From NCBI RefSeq assembly GCF_004792415.1, contig NZ_CP038853.1, positions 558,001 to 622,000 on the forward strand: a stretch of DNA of 64,000 nucleotides, written 5' to 3'. The stretch comes from Pantoea vagans. GTDB lineage: Bacteria > Pseudomonadota > Gammaproteobacteria > Enterobacterales > Enterobacteriaceae. Made by a program: the position numbers and the translations under genes. The notes beneath the pieces are model-generated. The model ran no database searches. It saw nothing but the letters and a program-made list of their open reading frames with translations, and was not told where the DNA came from. Position 1 is the first letter of the stretch. The number at the start of each line of letters is the position of its first letter. Positions 21,101 through 31,039 of the stretch are shown one piece after another.

Positions 21101-22660
21101 ATGAAACAGATATCACTTCGCACGGGGTTGCTGGCATTGCTGGCATTTATGACACTGCTGCTGTTGGCGGTGAGTTTTATGGGTATCGTGGCAATTAATA
21201 AAGGGAATCGCTCGCTGGATGTAATCAATCGCATTCAGGGGATCGAGCTGAACAGTCTTTACCAGAGTAATTCAGATCTGATGCGGGCCCGCGCGAATGC
21301 GGCGCTGGCGGTACGTAAAATTGAAATTGGTATGCTGGAAGAGGGCGCGGCAGTCACAAAACTGTCGCAGGCAGATGTGGTGTCATCACAGCAAAACCTG
21401 AAACGCTTTGTGGATGCCGGAACGGTGACGGCGCACGGGAAAATGCTGGCGGATGCGATTTCAGCCAGTTACAAAGCCTATCTCGACCAGGGCATCAAAC
21501 CGATGATGGACGCGCTGGACAAGCAATACACTGACGAATATTACCAGCTGCTGGAAGGCAACCTGGCGACGCTGGCGGCAAGCTACAACAAAGCTGTCAC
21601 AGACTTCAGCCAGTTCGCCGGACAGGTCACCGAAGCCCAGCTCGCACAGGCGGCCTACAACGAAACCAAAATGAAAATCCTGATCGCTGTGGCAGGCGTA
21701 TTAACGCTGCTGCTGCTGGTGCTCGCCTGGCAACTGCTGCGCCGGATGCTCCTGCAGCCGCTTAATCTGGCAATTGTCCATCTTGAGCAGATCGCGGCAG
21801 GCGACCTGTCGCAGGCGCTGCCACCGTCCAGCAACAACGAGCTGGGGCGGCTCAATCATGCACTGAGCGGGATGCAGCAGTCACTTCGCACCTCGGTGAG
21901 TCAGGTGCGTGAAGCGAGTATGCAGATCGACATCGGCAGCCGTGAACTGGCGGCGGGTAACGTCAATCTGTCGCAGCGCACCGAAGAGTCTGCCGCTTCG
22001 CTGGAGCAGACGGCGGCCAGCATGGAGCAGCTCACGGCAACCGTGCGCCTTAACGCCAGCAATGCTCAACAGGCGCATCAGCTGGCTAACGCGGTCTCTG
22101 ATACCGCCGATCGCGGCGCTGAAGTGGTCTGCTACGTAATGGAAAAAATGCATGAGATCACCGATAGCGCCAATCGTATCGGCGACATTCTCAGCGTAAT
22201 TGACGGCATCGCCTTCCAGACCAACATTCTGGCGCTTAACGCCGCCGTCGAAGCGGCGCGAGCAGGCGAGCAGGGGCGTGGCTTTGCAGTTGTCGCAAAT
22301 GAAGTGCGCACGCTGGCGCAGCGCAGCGCTAACGCAGCCAAAGAGATCCGCACCCTAATCAGTGATTCACAGTCGCGGGTCAAAGAGGGTACGGAGATGG
22401 CGACGCGCGCCGGGGAAACCATGGATGAGATTTCTGGCGAAGTGATGCGCGTAACGGCATTGATGAAAGAGATCTCGATGGCCTCCGACGAGCAGAGCCG
22501 TGGCATTGAGCAGGTCAATCTGGCGGTCACGCAGATGGATGCAACAGCGCAGCAGAACGCAGCGCTGGTAGAGCAGGCTACCGCCGCGACCCAGTCGCTG
22601 GAAGCGCAGTCCAGTCAGCTTCAGGCAACGATGGCGCAGTTCAGGTTGCAGACGGCGTAA
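21101..22660 (+). CDS. Methyl-accepting chemotaxis protein, Tar/Tsr type
   Basis: 519 residues. TM1 is at about 8-32, followed by a four-helix TarH-type periplasmic sensor (about 33-190), TM2 at about 192-215, HAMP at about 213-265 and the cytoplasmic signalling domain with tip [20 protein letters not shown] at about 372-391. Methylation helices are present ([17 protein letters not shown]). No NWETF-type tether ends the protein. The ligand is not evident. A sigma-28 promoter precedes it and a bidirectional terminator separates it from fbp. Confidence 0.96.
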   Translation: MKQISLRTGLLALLAFMTLLLLAVSFMGIVAINKGNRSLDVINRIQGIELNSLYQSNSDLMRARANAALAVRKIEIGMLEEGAAVTKLSQADVVSSQQNLKRFVDAGTVTAHGKMLADAISASYKAYLDQGIKPMMDALDKQYTDEYYQLLEGNLATLAASYNKAVTDFSQFAGQVTEAQLAQAAYNETKMKILIAVAGVLTLLLLVLAWQLLRRMLLQPLNLAIVHLEQIAAGDLSQALPPSSNNELGRLNHALSGMQQSLRTSVSQVREASMQIDIGSRELAAGNVNLSQRTEESAASLEQTAASMEQLTATVRLNASNAQQAHQLANAVSDTADRGAEVVCYVMEKMHEITDSANRIGDILSVIDGIAFQTNILALNAAVEAARAGEQGRGFAVVANEVRTLAQRSANAAKEIRTLISDSQSRVKEGTEMATRAGETMDEISGEVMRVTALMKEISMASDEQSRGIEQVNLAVTQMDATAQQNAALVEQATAATQSLEAQSSQLQATMAQFRLQTA

Positions 22661-22665
22661 AAGCA

Positions 22666-22692
22666 AAAAGGGCGCGAAATCGCGCCCTTTTA
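22666..22692. terminator. Bidirectional terminator between chemoreceptor and fbp
   Basis: An 11-bp stem AAAAGGGCGCG / CGCGCCCTTTT with loop AAAT has A and T tracts on both sides, fitting termination of the two convergent transcripts. Confidence 0.9.
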
Positions 22693-22710
22693 ATTTATAC
22701 CACGACCAGA

Positions 22711-23718
22711 TTAACCCTGACGGCAATCCGGGAACTCGGCCAGGAAACGCTCAACGTCGTTTACCATCGCCTCATTACCGCAGTAGAACGGGCAGCGCTG
22801 ATGCAGCGTGACCGGTGGAATATCCAGAATACGCTTCTGACCGTCGCTGGCTTTACCGCCCGCCTGCTCGGCCAGGAAGGCCATCGGGTTGCACTCATAA
22901 AGCAGACGCAGCTTGCCCTGAGGATGGCTGGCGGTGCTTGGGTAGAGGTAGATCCCGCCTTTCAGCAGGTTACGATGGAAATCCGCGACCAGCGATCCGA
23001 TGTAACGTGAGGTGTAAGGACGGTGCGTTGGCAGATCCTCTTCCTGACAAAACTTCAGATATTTCTTCACACCCTGCGGGAAACGAATGTAGTTACCTTC
23101 GTTAATCGAGTAGGTGTAACCGGTTGGTGGATAGGTCATACGTTCGTGGCTGAGGCAGAACACACCCAGTGACGGATCGTAAGTAAACGCATGCACGCCT
23201 GCACCGGTGGTGTAAACCATCATTGTGGATGAGCCGTAGACCACGTAACCGGCAGCAACCTGTTTGTTGCCTGGCTGCATGAAGTCCGCTTCAACCACTG
23301 GCGTACCCGGCTCGCTGACGCGATGATAAATAGAGAAAATGGTGCCGACGGAAACGTTAACGTCGATGTTAGAAGAACCATCCAGTGGATCCATTAACAC
23401 CACGTACTTACCGTTTTCCTCACCTTCAAAGATAACGAACTCGTCTTCTTCCTCAGAAGCGATACCGGCGACGATGCCACGTGCTTTCAGTGCTGCCTTC
23501 AGTTTTTCGTTGGCAAACAGATCCAGTTTCATCTGCTGTTCACCCTGAACATTTTCCACACCACTGGCACCGAGAATATCCACTAAACCGGCTTTATTGA
23601 TGTCGCGGTGGATAATTTTGGCACCCAGCTTGATAGCTGAAATCAGCGCCGTCAGTTCACCTGTGGCGTGCGGAAAGTCGTGCTGCTTCTCGACGATAAA
23701 TTCGCCCAACGTTTTCAT
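22711..23718 (-). CDS. fbp: Fructose-1,6-bisphosphatase class 1
   Basis: 335 residues (E. coli 332). The metal and substrate motifs are clear: EEEDE (about 88-92), [19 protein letters not shown] (about 110-128) and the arginine/lysine region [14 protein letters not shown]. It performs the irreversible gluconeogenic dephosphorylation of fructose 1,6-bisphosphate in the cytoplasm and is allosterically inhibited by AMP in E. coli. I chose the ATG starting MKTLGEF; the open frame upstream adds 12 residues not found in the family. Confidence 0.97.
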   Translation of the reverse strand: MKTLGEFIVEKQHDFPHATGELTALISAIKLGAKIIHRDINKAGLVDILGASGVENVQGEQQMKLDLFANEKLKAALKARGIVAGIASEEEDEFVIFEGEENGKYVVLMDPLDGSSNIDVNVSVGTIFSIYHRVSEPGTPVVEADFMQPGNKQVAAGYVVYGSSTMMVYTTGAGVHAFTYDPSLGVFCLSHERMTYPPTGYTYSINEGNYIRFPQGVKKYLKFCQEEDLPTHRPYTSRYIGSLVADFHRNLLKGGIYLYPSTASHPQGKLRLLYECNPMAFLAEQAGGKASDGQKRILDIPPVTLHQRCPFYCGNEAMVNDVERFLAEFPDCRQG

Positions 23719-23886
23719 AACACATTCCCTGAATCTTCGATGGAGTGGCAGCACGCGTAACAGTCTGCCAACGGATGCGTACGCAGTTTAGCCGATTGAA
23801 CTTCAAAAACCATAGTCCTAATCCGTTTCTTCCGTCTGCGAGCGGCGTTACACTGTGCGCCGAACTTTTGAGTAATGGATCATGTT

Positions 23887-25239
23887 ATGCGCATTCACAT
23901 CCTCGGGATTTGTGGCACTTTTATGGGTGGTCTGGCGGTGCTGGCTCGTTCACTGGGTCATCAGGTGACCGGTTCAGACGCCAACGTTTACCCGCCAATG
24001 AGTACACTGCTCGAACAGCAAGGCATTGAATTAACGGAAGGTTATGACGCCAGTCAGCTTGATCCGGTGCCTGACTTAGTCATTATCGGCAATGCGATGA
24101 CGCGAGGTAATCCTTGTGTGGAAGCGGTGCTGGAACGCAACATTCCCTACCTCTCTGGCCCTCAGTGGCTGCACGATTTCGTGCTGCGCGATCGCTGGGT
24201 GCTGGCCGTGGCCGGAACCCACGGTAAAACCACCACAGCCGGCATGGCAGCGTGGATTCTTGAGGCCTGCGGCCTTGAACCCGGCTTCATTATTGGTGGT
24301 GTGCCTGGAAACTTCGATGTCTCGGCAAAATTAGGAAAAAGTCCATTCTTCGTGATTGAAGCGGATGAGTACGACTGCGCGTTTTTTGATAAGCGTTCCA
24401 AGTTTGTCCATTACTCTCCACGAACCCTGATCCTCAACAACCTTGAGTTTGATCACGCCGATATCTTTGACGATCTGCGGGCGATCCAGAAACAGTTCCA
24501 CCATCTGGTGCGGATCGTGCCGGGCCAGGGCAAGATCCTGCTGCCGGAACATGATCCTAACCTCAAACAGGTGATGGCGATGGGCTGCTGGAGCGAGCAG
24601 GAGAGCGTTGGTGAGCACGGGCGCTGGCAGGCGAAGAAGCTGACCAACGATGCGTCTCACTGGGAAATCTGGCTCGACGGCGAGAAAGTCGGGGAAGTGA
24701 ACTGGGCGCTGGTGGGCGAACACAACATGCATAACGGCCTGATGGCGATTGCTGCCGCGCGGCATGTAGGTGTGAAGCCGGAAGATGCCGGCCTGGCGCT
24801 GAACACCTTTATCAATGCACGTCGCCGGCTGGAGCTGCGTGGCGAAGTGAATAACATCAAAGTCTATGATGACTTCGCTCACCATCCGACGGCCATTCTG
24901 GCGACACTGGCTGCCCTGCGCAGCAAAGTGGGTGGCAGAGCACGCATCCTTGCCGTGCTGGAGCCTCGCTCCAATACGATGAAGATGGGCGTCAGCAAAA
25001 ACGACCTGGCACCGTCGCTGGCGCGTGCGGATGAGGTCTTCCTGTTCCAGCCGCACCATATTCCGTGGCAGGTTTCAGATGTAGCAGAAGCGTGCATTCC
25101 GCCTGCGCACTGGAGCGCGGATATCGATACCCTGGTAGAAATGGTGGCCAAAGCCGCTCAGCCGGGCGACACGATTCTGGTGATGAGCAACGGCGGATTT
25201 GGCGGCATTCATCAGAAGCTGCTGGACAGGCTGGCCTGA
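23887..25239 (+). CDS. mpl: UDP-N-acetylmuramate:tripeptide ligase Mpl
   Basis: 450 residues. It has a Mur ligase architecture: N-terminal Rossmann-type domain (HILGICGTFMGGLAVLA), ATP P-loop AGTHGKTTTAG (about 109-119), central EADEYD, and a C-terminal domain with VYDDFAHHPTAI. It joins recycled L-Ala-gamma-D-Glu-meso-DAP to UDP-MurNAc in peptidoglycan recycling. The ATG at 23887 begins the family N-terminus MRIHILG; an ATG four codons upstream is in frame and cannot be excluded. It is divergent from fbp, as in E. coli. Confidence 0.97.
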   Translation: MRIHILGICGTFMGGLAVLARSLGHQVTGSDANVYPPMSTLLEQQGIELTEGYDASQLDPVPDLVIIGNAMTRGNPCVEAVLERNIPYLSGPQWLHDFVLRDRWVLAVAGTHGKTTTAGMAAWILEACGLEPGFIIGGVPGNFDVSAKLGKSPFFVIEADEYDCAFFDKRSKFVHYSPRTLILNNLEFDHADIFDDLRAIQKQFHHLVRIVPGQGKILLPEHDPNLKQVMAMGCWSEQESVGEHGRWQAKKLTNDASHWEIWLDGEKVGEVNWALVGEHNMHNGLMAIAAARHVGVKPEDAGLALNTFINARRRLELRGEVNNIKVYDDFAHHPTAILATLAALRSKVGGRARILAVLEPRSNTMKMGVSKNDLAPSLARADEVFLFQPHHIPWQVSDVAEACIPPAHWSADIDTLVEMVAKAAQPGDTILVMSNGGFGGIHQKLLDRLA

Positions 25240-25246
25240 AAATCAG

Positions 25247-25272
25247 GCGCCCGTTTCGGGCGCTTTTTTTTA
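25247..25272 (+). terminator. Intrinsic terminator of mpl
   Basis: A 7-bp stem GCGCCCG / CGGGCGC with loop TTT is followed by eight or more Ts. Confidence 0.93.
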
Positions 25273-25591
25273 AAGCGTTATTGCCATTAATATTATTTCC
25301 TGAATAAATCCCGCATAGTTTGAATCCGATCTGCTCACTCTTCCTTCAGTTGCCATATTTTCTATATTAGTGTCTGAAACAGAAAGGCCACACCTGCCGG
25401 TTATTTTTAGCATCGTCTCTGCTGTAGCTGAGAAATAAATAATAATCAGAGGGATTCAGGTTAAAGAAACAATTAACAGGTTTTCTTCATGTGGCATCTT
25501 ATATTAATACAGGTTTTAAATATAAGTTAAATTTGGGTTAAATGAATTTGGATAATTCATTGCCCTTATTACTGAGAATAAGGACATTTTT
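25273..25591 (+). promoter_or_regulatory. AT-rich upstream region of the KdgM-like porin
   Basis: 319 bases, clearly more AT-rich than the flanks, and without a coding frame. This is typical of promoters open to H-NS, CRP or KdgR control. AAAGAAAC and GTTTTCTTC near 25463-25488 look like KdgR half-sites, but their spacing is wrong. Confidence 0.5.
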
Positions 25592-26332
25592 ATGGGAAAA
25601 AGTACAACACGATCATTAGCTCTGGGCGTCACACTGTTATGCACTTCCGCGGCAGCGCTGGCAACGGCTACGGTGGATTACCGGCACGAGTACCGTCTTC
25701 GCGACCGCACGCACTATGACAAGCTGGGGCTGAGTACCACACTGCCGGATAATATGTTTCTTGGCGTTGAAACCAAATTTAAAACCGGTGGCGCAGATCC
25801 AAAAGATAAATATTATAACGACACCGTGTTAAATGTGGTGGAAGTCACCTTTCTGAAGTCCTATTACTGGGGGAACTGGACGCTGTCGCCTTTTATTCAG
25901 CCGGAATTTAACTCCTCGCGCACCGAATGGAAGTTTGGTGTGGCACCCTGGTATAAAATTAATGACCGCTGGTCTGTTGGCGGATTATATCGCCTTGAAC
26001 TGACCGATTATGCCCATGACGATCAATGCCGCACCGGGGGTATTGATTATTGCGATACTGACCGGCATCGCACGGCTAACCGTTTTGATCTCTATCTGCG
26101 GAATAAAACCGATCGCCTCACCACCACTTATAAGCTGGTGTATAAGCACGCGGATGCGAAACTGTTTGCTAATAAGCATGATGACTATGAACAGGAGTTA
26201 CAGTTCGATTATGCGCTTGGCAACGATCGCGTCTGGGTGCCTTACGTCACCTTTGGCGATATCGGACGTTCTGCTACATCGAGCGAACGCCAGTTGCGGC
26301 TGCGCACCGGTATTCTCTATATCTATCGGTAA
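25592..26332 (+). CDS. KdgM-family oligogalacturonate-type porin
   Basis: 246 residues. A signal peptide (1-24, ending ALA-TATVDYRHEYR) leads into a 12-strand monomeric barrel typical of KdgM/NanC/OmpL channels; the N-terminal VDYRHEYRLRDR motif and the aromatic C-terminus LRTGILYIYR are family hallmarks. KdgM admits oligogalacturonides across the outer membrane in pectinolytic enterobacteria; NanC admits sialic acid oligomers, so the substrate here is not proven. The galacturonate genes about 25 kb away favour a pectin role. It is monocistronic. Confidence 0.88.
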   Translation: MGKSTTRSLALGVTLLCTSAAALATATVDYRHEYRLRDRTHYDKLGLSTTLPDNMFLGVETKFKTGGADPKDKYYNDTVLNVVEVTFLKSYYWGNWTLSPFIQPEFNSSRTEWKFGVAPWYKINDRWSVGGLYRLELTDYAHDDQCRTGGIDYCDTDRHRTANRFDLYLRNKTDRLTTTYKLVYKHADAKLFANKHDDYEQELQFDYALGNDRVWVPYVTFGDIGRSATSSERQLRLRTGILYIYR

Positions 26333-26370
26333 GTGCTGCCGGGAGGCGGGCGAGACTGCCCGCCATGGCA

Positions 26371-26916
26371 TTACTGCGCTTCGGCCAGCTCGCGCAGATA
26401 CTGGAAAATCTGACGGGCAGACTTCGGCGGCTTGTTGCCCGCTTTCTCTTTCTGCGCATTACGGATCATACTGCGTAACTGCTGACGATCGGCATCGGGA
26501 TAAAGCGCAATCACGTCGCTCATCGCCTCATCACCTTGCTCAATCAGACGATCGCGCAGCATTTCCAGTTTATGGAACAGCGCAACCTGCTGGTTGTGGC
26601 GATTCTTGAGCTTATCCAGCGCAATGCGGATAGGCTCCACATCAATGCTGCGCAGCAGTTTACCGATCAGCTGCAGCTGACGGCGGCGACCCTCTTTCTT
26701 GATGCGCTGTGCCAGTTCGATCTCGGTGCGCAGGCGCTCATCCAGCGGGATTTTATCCAGCGAGTTTTTACCCAGATCAACCAGTTCGGCTCCCAGGCGC
26801 TTTAACTCTTCTGCATCGCGTTTAATTTCACTCTTACTGACCCAGATAATCTCTTCATCTTCTTCTTCGTCATTATCTGGCACATCGTCGAGCCACTCAT
26901 CGGGCTGTCTGGTCAT
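26371..26916 (-). CDS. darP: Dual-action ribosomal maturation protein DarP (YjgA)
   Basis: 181 residues (E. coli 183). All-helical, strongly charged, with an acidic N-terminus ([27 protein letters not shown] in two parts) and a basic C-terminus. DarP associates with 50S precursors and promotes late 23S rRNA peptidyl-transferase centre maturation. It is divergent from pmbA, separated by 115 bases, a conserved arrangement. Confidence 0.95.
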   Translation of the reverse strand: MTRQPDEWLDDVPDNDEEEDEEIIWVSKSEIKRDAEELKRLGAELVDLGKNSLDKIPLDERLRTEIELAQRIKKEGRRRQLQLIGKLLRSIDVEPIRIALDKLKNRHNQQVALFHKLEMLRDRLIEQGDEAMSDVIALYPDADRQQLRSMIRNAQKEKAGNKPPKSARQIFQYLRELAEAQ

Positions 26917-27031
26917 TTCCGGGCTCCCAAAAAAAAGAGGCTAATCCTACCAGTATATCGGGTGACTGCGAAATTGTTCTCTGACTCTGATAGACTCAAA
27001 TCATTCACACATAAGATTAGACGGCAGGTCG

Positions 27032-28372
27032 ATGAACGTATCTACTCAGGTTGCAGAACAGCGAAAAGTACTGGAGCAGGCCATTGCGCAGGCACTTGAA
27101 CTGGCTAAAGCAAGCACTGACAGCGCGGAAGTGGCTGTCAGTAAGACCACCGGCATCGGGGTCAGCACCCGTTATGGCGAAGTGGAAAACGTTGAATTTA
27201 ACAGCGACGGTGCGCTGGGCATCACCGTTTATCATCAGAATCGTAAAGGCAGTGCCTCATCGACCGACCTCAGCCCGGATGCGATCAAACGTACCGTGCA
27301 GGCCGCGATTGATATTGCCCGCTATACCTCGCCCGATCCGTTTGCCGGTCTGGCCGACGCAGAGCTGCTGGCCTATGATGCGCCGGATCTGGATCTTTAC
27401 CATCCGTGGGAAATTGACGCTGACCGCGCCATTGAACTGGCCGCGCAGGCGGAGCAGGCGTCGCTGCGTGCCGACAAGCGAATTACCAACACCGAAGGCG
27501 GCAGTTTCAACAGCCACGTCGGCATTAAAGTCTTTGGCAACAGCCACGGAATGTTGCAGAGCTACTGCTCAAGCCGCCATTCGCTCTCCAGCTGCGTCAT
27601 CGCTGAGCAGGATGGCAACATGGAGCGCGACTACGCCTATACCATTGGCCGTGCATTTGAAGATTTGAAAAGCCCGGAGTGGGTAGGAGCCGAGTGCGCG
27701 CGCCGTACGCTATCCCGTCTGGCCCCGCGTAAACTGCCGACCATGAAAGCCCCGGTAATTTTTGCCGCTGAAGTGGCGACCGGCTTGTTTGGTCATCTGG
27801 TTGGTGCGATCAGCGGCAGCAGCGTTTACCGTAAATCGACCTTCCTGCTGGATTCAATGGGTCAGCAGATTCTGCCGGAGTGGCTCACCATCAGTGAACA
27901 GCCACACCTGCTGAAAGGGCTCGCCTCTACGCCGTTCGACAGCGAAGGGGTGCGGACTCAGGCGCGCGACATCATTAAAGATGGCGTATTGCAGACCTGG
28001 CTGCTGACCAGCTATTCCGCCCGTAAACTGGGTCTGACCAGCACCGGTCATGCTGGTGGTATTCATAACTGGCGCATTGCGGGTCAGGGCCACAGCTTTG
28101 ACGACCTGCTGAAGCAGATGGGAACCGGATTAGTTGTGACCGAGCTGATGGGCCAGGGCGTCAGCGCCATTACCGGTGACTACTCACGCGGTGCAGCCGG
28201 TTTCTGGGTTGAGAATGGCGTCATTCAGTACCCGGTCAGCGAAGTCACCATTGCCGGCAATCTTAAAGAGATGTGGCACAACATGGTGACCATCGGTGAC
28301 GATATTGAAACCCGCAGTAATATCCAGTGCGGTTCCGTGTTACTGCCTGAGATGAAAATAGCGGGACAATAA
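27032..28372 (+). CDS. pmbA: Metalloprotease PmbA/TldE
   Basis: 446 residues. TldE is the non-catalytic partner of TldD: the two form a heterodimer that degrades unstructured peptides and matures microcin B17 and CcdA. The lack of an HEXXH motif here fits TldE. Characteristic stretches include [22 protein letters not shown], quoted in part, and the C-terminal [16 protein letters not shown]. The partner tldD is not in the window. A strong terminator follows. Confidence 0.96.
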   Translation: MNVSTQVAEQRKVLEQAIAQALELAKASTDSAEVAVSKTTGIGVSTRYGEVENVEFNSDGALGITVYHQNRKGSASSTDLSPDAIKRTVQAAIDIARYTSPDPFAGLADAELLAYDAPDLDLYHPWEIDADRAIELAAQAEQASLRADKRITNTEGGSFNSHVGIKVFGNSHGMLQSYCSSRHSLSSCVIAEQDGNMERDYAYTIGRAFEDLKSPEWVGAECARRTLSRLAPRKLPTMKAPVIFAAEVATGLFGHLVGAISGSSVYRKSTFLLDSMGQQILPEWLTISEQPHLLKGLASTPFDSEGVRTQARDIIKDGVLQTWLLTSYSARKLGLTSTGHAGGIHNWRIAGQGHSFDDLLKQMGTGLVVTELMGQGVSAITGDYSRGAAGFWVENGVIQYPVSEVTIAGNLKEMWHNMVTIGDDIETRSNIQCGSVLLPEMKIAGQ

Positions 28373-28386
28373 AGATGAATTCCTGA

Positions 28387-28411
28387 AGCAGCCGGTTGGC
28401 TGCTTTTTTTT
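28387..28411 (+). terminator. Intrinsic terminator of pmbA
   Basis: Stem GCAGCC / GGCTGC with loop GGTT is followed by eight Ts. Confidence 0.88.
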
Positions 28412-28432
28412 CATCACAATAAAAAGGAAGTA

Positions 28433-28822
28433 ATGATGCGTAAGCATGTGATTGCAATGTTGTCGGCTTCTCTGTTGTTCTCCAGCGTCAGCCTCTATGC
28501 GGCAGATCTGGAGCAGGATATGGACACGCTCAATGCGAATCTGAAAATCGTTAAGAAAACGGACAGTGCGCAGGAGATGCAGCAGGCGTTAACCAAAATG
28601 CGAACTGCGGCGCAGGATGCCAAAAAGTCGACGCCCGATAAGCTGGAAGGTCAGCCTGCTGACAGTGCGCAGATCAAAGACTACCACGCGGGCCTCGACT
28701 CACTTATCGCACAGATTGACGTGGTCAGCGCGCTGGCGAAAGCCAACAACGTGGACGGCGCAAAGCGCGAAGCCGCTAAATTTGATGACATCCGTAATAC
28801 CAACCATAAGAAATTCCGCTAA
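28433..28822 (+). CDS. cybC: Cytochrome b562
   Basis: 129 residues, or 128 if the second of two adjacent ATGs is used. A signal peptide (ending LYA-ADL) is followed by a four-helix bundle. The heme ligands of E. coli b562 are Met7 and His102 of the mature chain; here ADLEQDM gives Met7 and RNTNHKKFR supplies the C-terminal His. There is no CXXCH, so heme binds non-covalently. It is a periplasmic electron-transfer protein whose partner is unknown. A strong terminator follows. Confidence 0.94.
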   Translation: MMRKHVIAMLSASLLFSSVSLYAADLEQDMDTLNANLKIVKKTDSAQEMQQALTKMRTAAQDAKKSTPDKLEGQPADSAQIKDYHAGLDSLIAQIDVVSALAKANNVDGAKREAAKFDDIRNTNHKKFR

Positions 28823-28826
28823 TCCG

Positions 28827-28856
28827 ACCGCCGGTCAGCCTGACCGGCGGTTTTTA
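28827..28856 (+). terminator. Intrinsic terminator of cybC
   Basis: An 11-bp stem ACCGCCGGTCA / TGACCGGCGGT with loop GCC is followed by TTTTT. It isolates the conserved block from the accessory operon that begins at 29117. Confidence 0.93.
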
Positions 28857-29116
28857 CCATCACTTCTGCTTATCACCGCACCGTAAACCACCGCCCGGCA
28901 GTCTGATCGCCGCACAACATCACCGCTTTGCGAGGCTAACGCCATCACTTGGCGCATTTTGCGACGCATATCGCACTAAGCGTGCAGCCTGCGATCTGAC
29001 GCACAACCTTCACTTCAATTTCCACTTACTGCTGGAAATGTTGCCTCTCCACAGCCGGGGTGATGACCGTTAATTTATTTCTAACGCGAATTATCCGGTT
29101 TAACAGGAGTAGCAAG

Positions 29117-29452
29117 GTGAGCAATAACGGCGTCCCGGTGTATGAAGCGCCACCGGAGAAAGTGCAACAGCTGGCTGACAGCGTGATGACGCAGATTGCG
29201 GCGATCTATCAGCAGCATGGCATTCAGCCCAATGCGGTCCAGCAGCAGATGCTGCAATCGCATGTCGGGGCCATGGCGTCACGCTCGCTGAGCGGGGAGC
29301 CGCTGCCGGAAGTGGAAGCGGAGCTGTTTGAGGATATTCCGCCTGAAACGGTCGCGCTGGCGCAGCAGGTCGTCGACCTGTTCGGCAATCTCCCCCGCGA
29401 AGAGGCCTGGCTGCTGTCAGTGCATATTGAAGTCGCGCGATCAAATAACTGA
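29117..29452 (+). CDS. Small PRD domain protein, EF_0829 family
   Basis: 111 residues. It is a free-standing PTS-regulation (PRD) domain with no DNA- or RNA-binding part; QQHGIQPNAVQQQMLQSHVGAMASRS and FGNLPREEAWLLSVHIEVA, both given in part of the whole, carry the PRD-like His residues. It matches the family known from Enterococcus EF_0829 and Aeromonas AHA_3910, always found in this cluster. It starts at GTG with AACAGGAG seven bases upstream; an earlier ATG lacks a ribosome site. Function is unknown; sensing of PTS phosphorylation or binding the cluster's regulator is a guess. Confidence 0.82.
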   Translation: MSNNGVPVYEAPPEKVQQLADSVMTQIAAIYQQHGIQPNAVQQQMLQSHVGAMASRSLSGEPLPEVEAELFEDIPPETVALAQQVVDLFGNLPREEAWLLSVHIEVARSNN

Positions 29453-29465
29453 AGAGGAACACACC

Positions 29466-29822
29466 ATGGTAACAGTAGTGATTGGCGATCGTTTAGGTAA
29501 GGGCCAGAAAGTGGCGGCGGGCATCGAGAAAGCGGGTGGCCGTGCTGTCGTGGTGCCAGGCGTGGCCGCTGACATGAAGCTGGGTGACGTGATGAAGGCA
29601 GAAAACGCCGATTTCGGCATCTCGTTCTGCGGCAGCGGCGGCGCGGGTGCTATCACCGCGCAGAACAAATATGGCTACAAAGCCAAACATGGCATGCGTT
29701 CTGTTGACGAAGGCGTCACCGCCATCAACGAAGGCGCCACCGTGCTGGGCTTCGGCTTTATGGATAAAGAAGAGTTAGGCGAGCGGCTGGTGCAGGCCTG
29801 GAACAAGAAGCACGGCAGCTGA
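29466..29822 (+). CDS. Glycine-rich SFCG family protein, EF_0830 family
   Basis: 118 residues, soluble, alpha/beta. The signature FGISFCGSGGAGAI (about 50-63) contains the single Cys55 in a glycine-rich loop. The family (EF_0830/AHA_3911) has no known function. Its CxxGxGA-like loop resembles the loop of DUF2620 proteins such as E. coli YhfU, also encoded with a membrane protein and a small PRD protein. A Cys in a flexible loop near a membrane component invites comparison with PTS EIIB domains, but the motif is not an EIIB signature. It follows the PRD gene after 13 bases and has a GAGGAAC ribosome site. Confidence 0.82.
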   Translation: MVTVVIGDRLGKGQKVAAGIEKAGGRAVVVPGVAADMKLGDVMKAENADFGISFCGSGGAGAITAQNKYGYKAKHGMRSVDEGVTAINEGATVLGFGFMDKEELGERLVQAWNKKHGS

Positions 29823-29824
29823 TT

Positions 29825-30124
29825 ATGAAAGAACACTACGTTACCCAGGTGACGGTTGAGGGCAAAGGCGACACCAAAGCGAAAGCCTTTGCCGATGCCC
29901 TGAGTCGTGTGCAGAACCAGGTTCTGCGCGCGACGCAAAAAATTCTGCTGCGCATCGAACCTCAGGATGTCCGGGTGCTGCGCGCGCAGGAGAGCGTCAG
30001 AACCGAGAAGTTTCTCTTTTTCTTTCTGGCGCGCCAACGGCGGAGCTTCAGCGTGACGCTGGAGATCACCGTCAGCGTCACCGTTTTCGACACCGAGCAG
30101 GTGACGTTCACGGCGGCATCATAA
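29825..30124 (+). CDS. DUF4312 family protein, EF_0831 family
   Basis: 99 residues, no signal peptide or membrane helix of normal length; the FLFFFLARQRR stretch (about 63-73) is short and followed by basic residues. The sequence fits DUF4312, found only in this gene set. It begins two bases after the preceding stop, so translation is coupled. Its function is unknown; as a soluble partner of the two following membrane proteins it may be a cytoplasmic transporter subunit. Confidence 0.8.
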   Translation: MKEHYVTQVTVEGKGDTKAKAFADALSRVQNQVLRATQKILLRIEPQDVRVLRAQESVRTEKFLFFFLARQRRSFSVTLEITVSVTVFDTEQVTFTAAS

Positions 30125-30251
30125 AACAGAACCTGTTTACATCAGCCCGCCGTTTGCCCATTCCACTGCTGTAGCGATAGCGCGGCGGTCAGGCCGGGGC
30201 GATGCGGCGGCGCAGATAGGGCGGGTAAAAACGACAACAAGGTACAACAAC
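30125..30251 (+). other. 127-base GC-rich spacer inside the operon
   Basis: The only long gap in an otherwise tight operon. It contains CCCGCC (30146-30151) complementary to GGCGGG (30220-30225) and several GC-rich inner inverted segments, so the mRNA is likely folded. No small gene was seen. It may adjust expression between the soluble and membrane subunits. Confidence 0.45.
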
Positions 30252-31028
30252 ATGTTTTTAATCATTTTGTTTAAGTCGTTGATCATTGGGGGCCTGGTAG
30301 GCGTCGGCGTTGGCGCGGGGGCTGCACGTATGTTCCACGCGCCCACCACCCAGGGCATGGGGGCGTTTCGTACGCTGGGCGAGCTGAACTCGTGTGAAGG
30401 CGATCCGGCCTCCCACTTCTCCTTTGGTCTTGGCTTCTTTTTCAATGCCTGGGCATCGTCTGTCGCAGCCGGTTCATTCACGCAGGATGTGGACCATCGC
30501 ATCATTCCAAACTGGGGTGCGGCTGCCCTGATGGTGAAGAATCGTAATGTGGCGGAGACGCTGCACGATCCGAAAAAAATGGCTATCGCCTGCGGCATCA
30601 TCGGCATGATCGTGGTCGCCTTCCTCAACTCTACCGCCTCTGCTGTGCCGGCTGCGCTGCAGGTGACGGCGGTCAAAGTGCTGGTGCCCGCCGCTAACCT
30701 GCTGGTGAATACCGTCATGCCGGTCATCTTCTGGCTGGCGGCGATCGATGCAGGCAAAAAATCAGGCTTCTGGGCCACCATTTTTGGCGGTCTGGCGCAG
30801 CTGATCATGGGCAACGCCGTACCAGGTCTGGTGCTGGGGATCCTGATCGGTAAAGGCGTGGAAGAGAGCGGCTGGAACCGGGTCACCAAAGTAATGATGA
30901 CCGCCATTGTGCTGCTGTTTGTGCTGAGCGGCTTCTTCCGCGGTTTCGACATGAAACTGCTGCAGTCCTTCCAGCTCGGCATTCCAGGCTGGCTCGACAT
31001 GATCCACAACTCAGTCAGCGGCAAATAA
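30252..31028 (+). CDS. DUF4311 membrane protein, EF_0832 family
   Basis: 258 residues with about six to seven hydrophobic segments (for example 5-25, 115-132, 150-170, 180-210, 215-235). Glycine-rich GLVGVGVGAGAARMFHAP begins the protein, and a soluble-looking loop around GELNSCEGDPASHFSFG follows. It belongs to DUF4311, an integral membrane family limited to this cluster. Together with DUF4310 it is the likely permease. No match to EIIC, EIID, MFS or ABC permease signatures was seen. A modest AAGG ribosome site precedes the ATG. Confidence 0.82.
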   Translation: MFLIILFKSLIIGGLVGVGVGAGAARMFHAPTTQGMGAFRTLGELNSCEGDPASHFSFGLGFFFNAWASSVAAGSFTQDVDHRIIPNWGAAALMVKNRNVAETLHDPKKMAIACGIIGMIVVAFLNSTASAVPAALQVTAVKVLVPAANLLVNTVMPVIFWLAAIDAGKKSGFWATIFGGLAQLIMGNAVPGLVLGILIGKGVEESGWNRVTKVMMTAIVLLFVLSGFFRGFDMKLLQSFQLGIPGWLDMIHNSVSGK

Positions 31029-31039
31029 GAGGCGATGCG

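Noticed and set aside
25463..25488. KdgR-like half-sites upstream of the KdgM-type porin
   Set aside because: Half-sites face each other but are too far apart for the KdgR palindrome.
28941..28970. Sigma-54-like TTGGCGCATTTTGC upstream of the accessory operon
   Set aside because: The GG and GC elements are 8 rather than 10 bases apart, and the regulator is not a sigma-54 activator.
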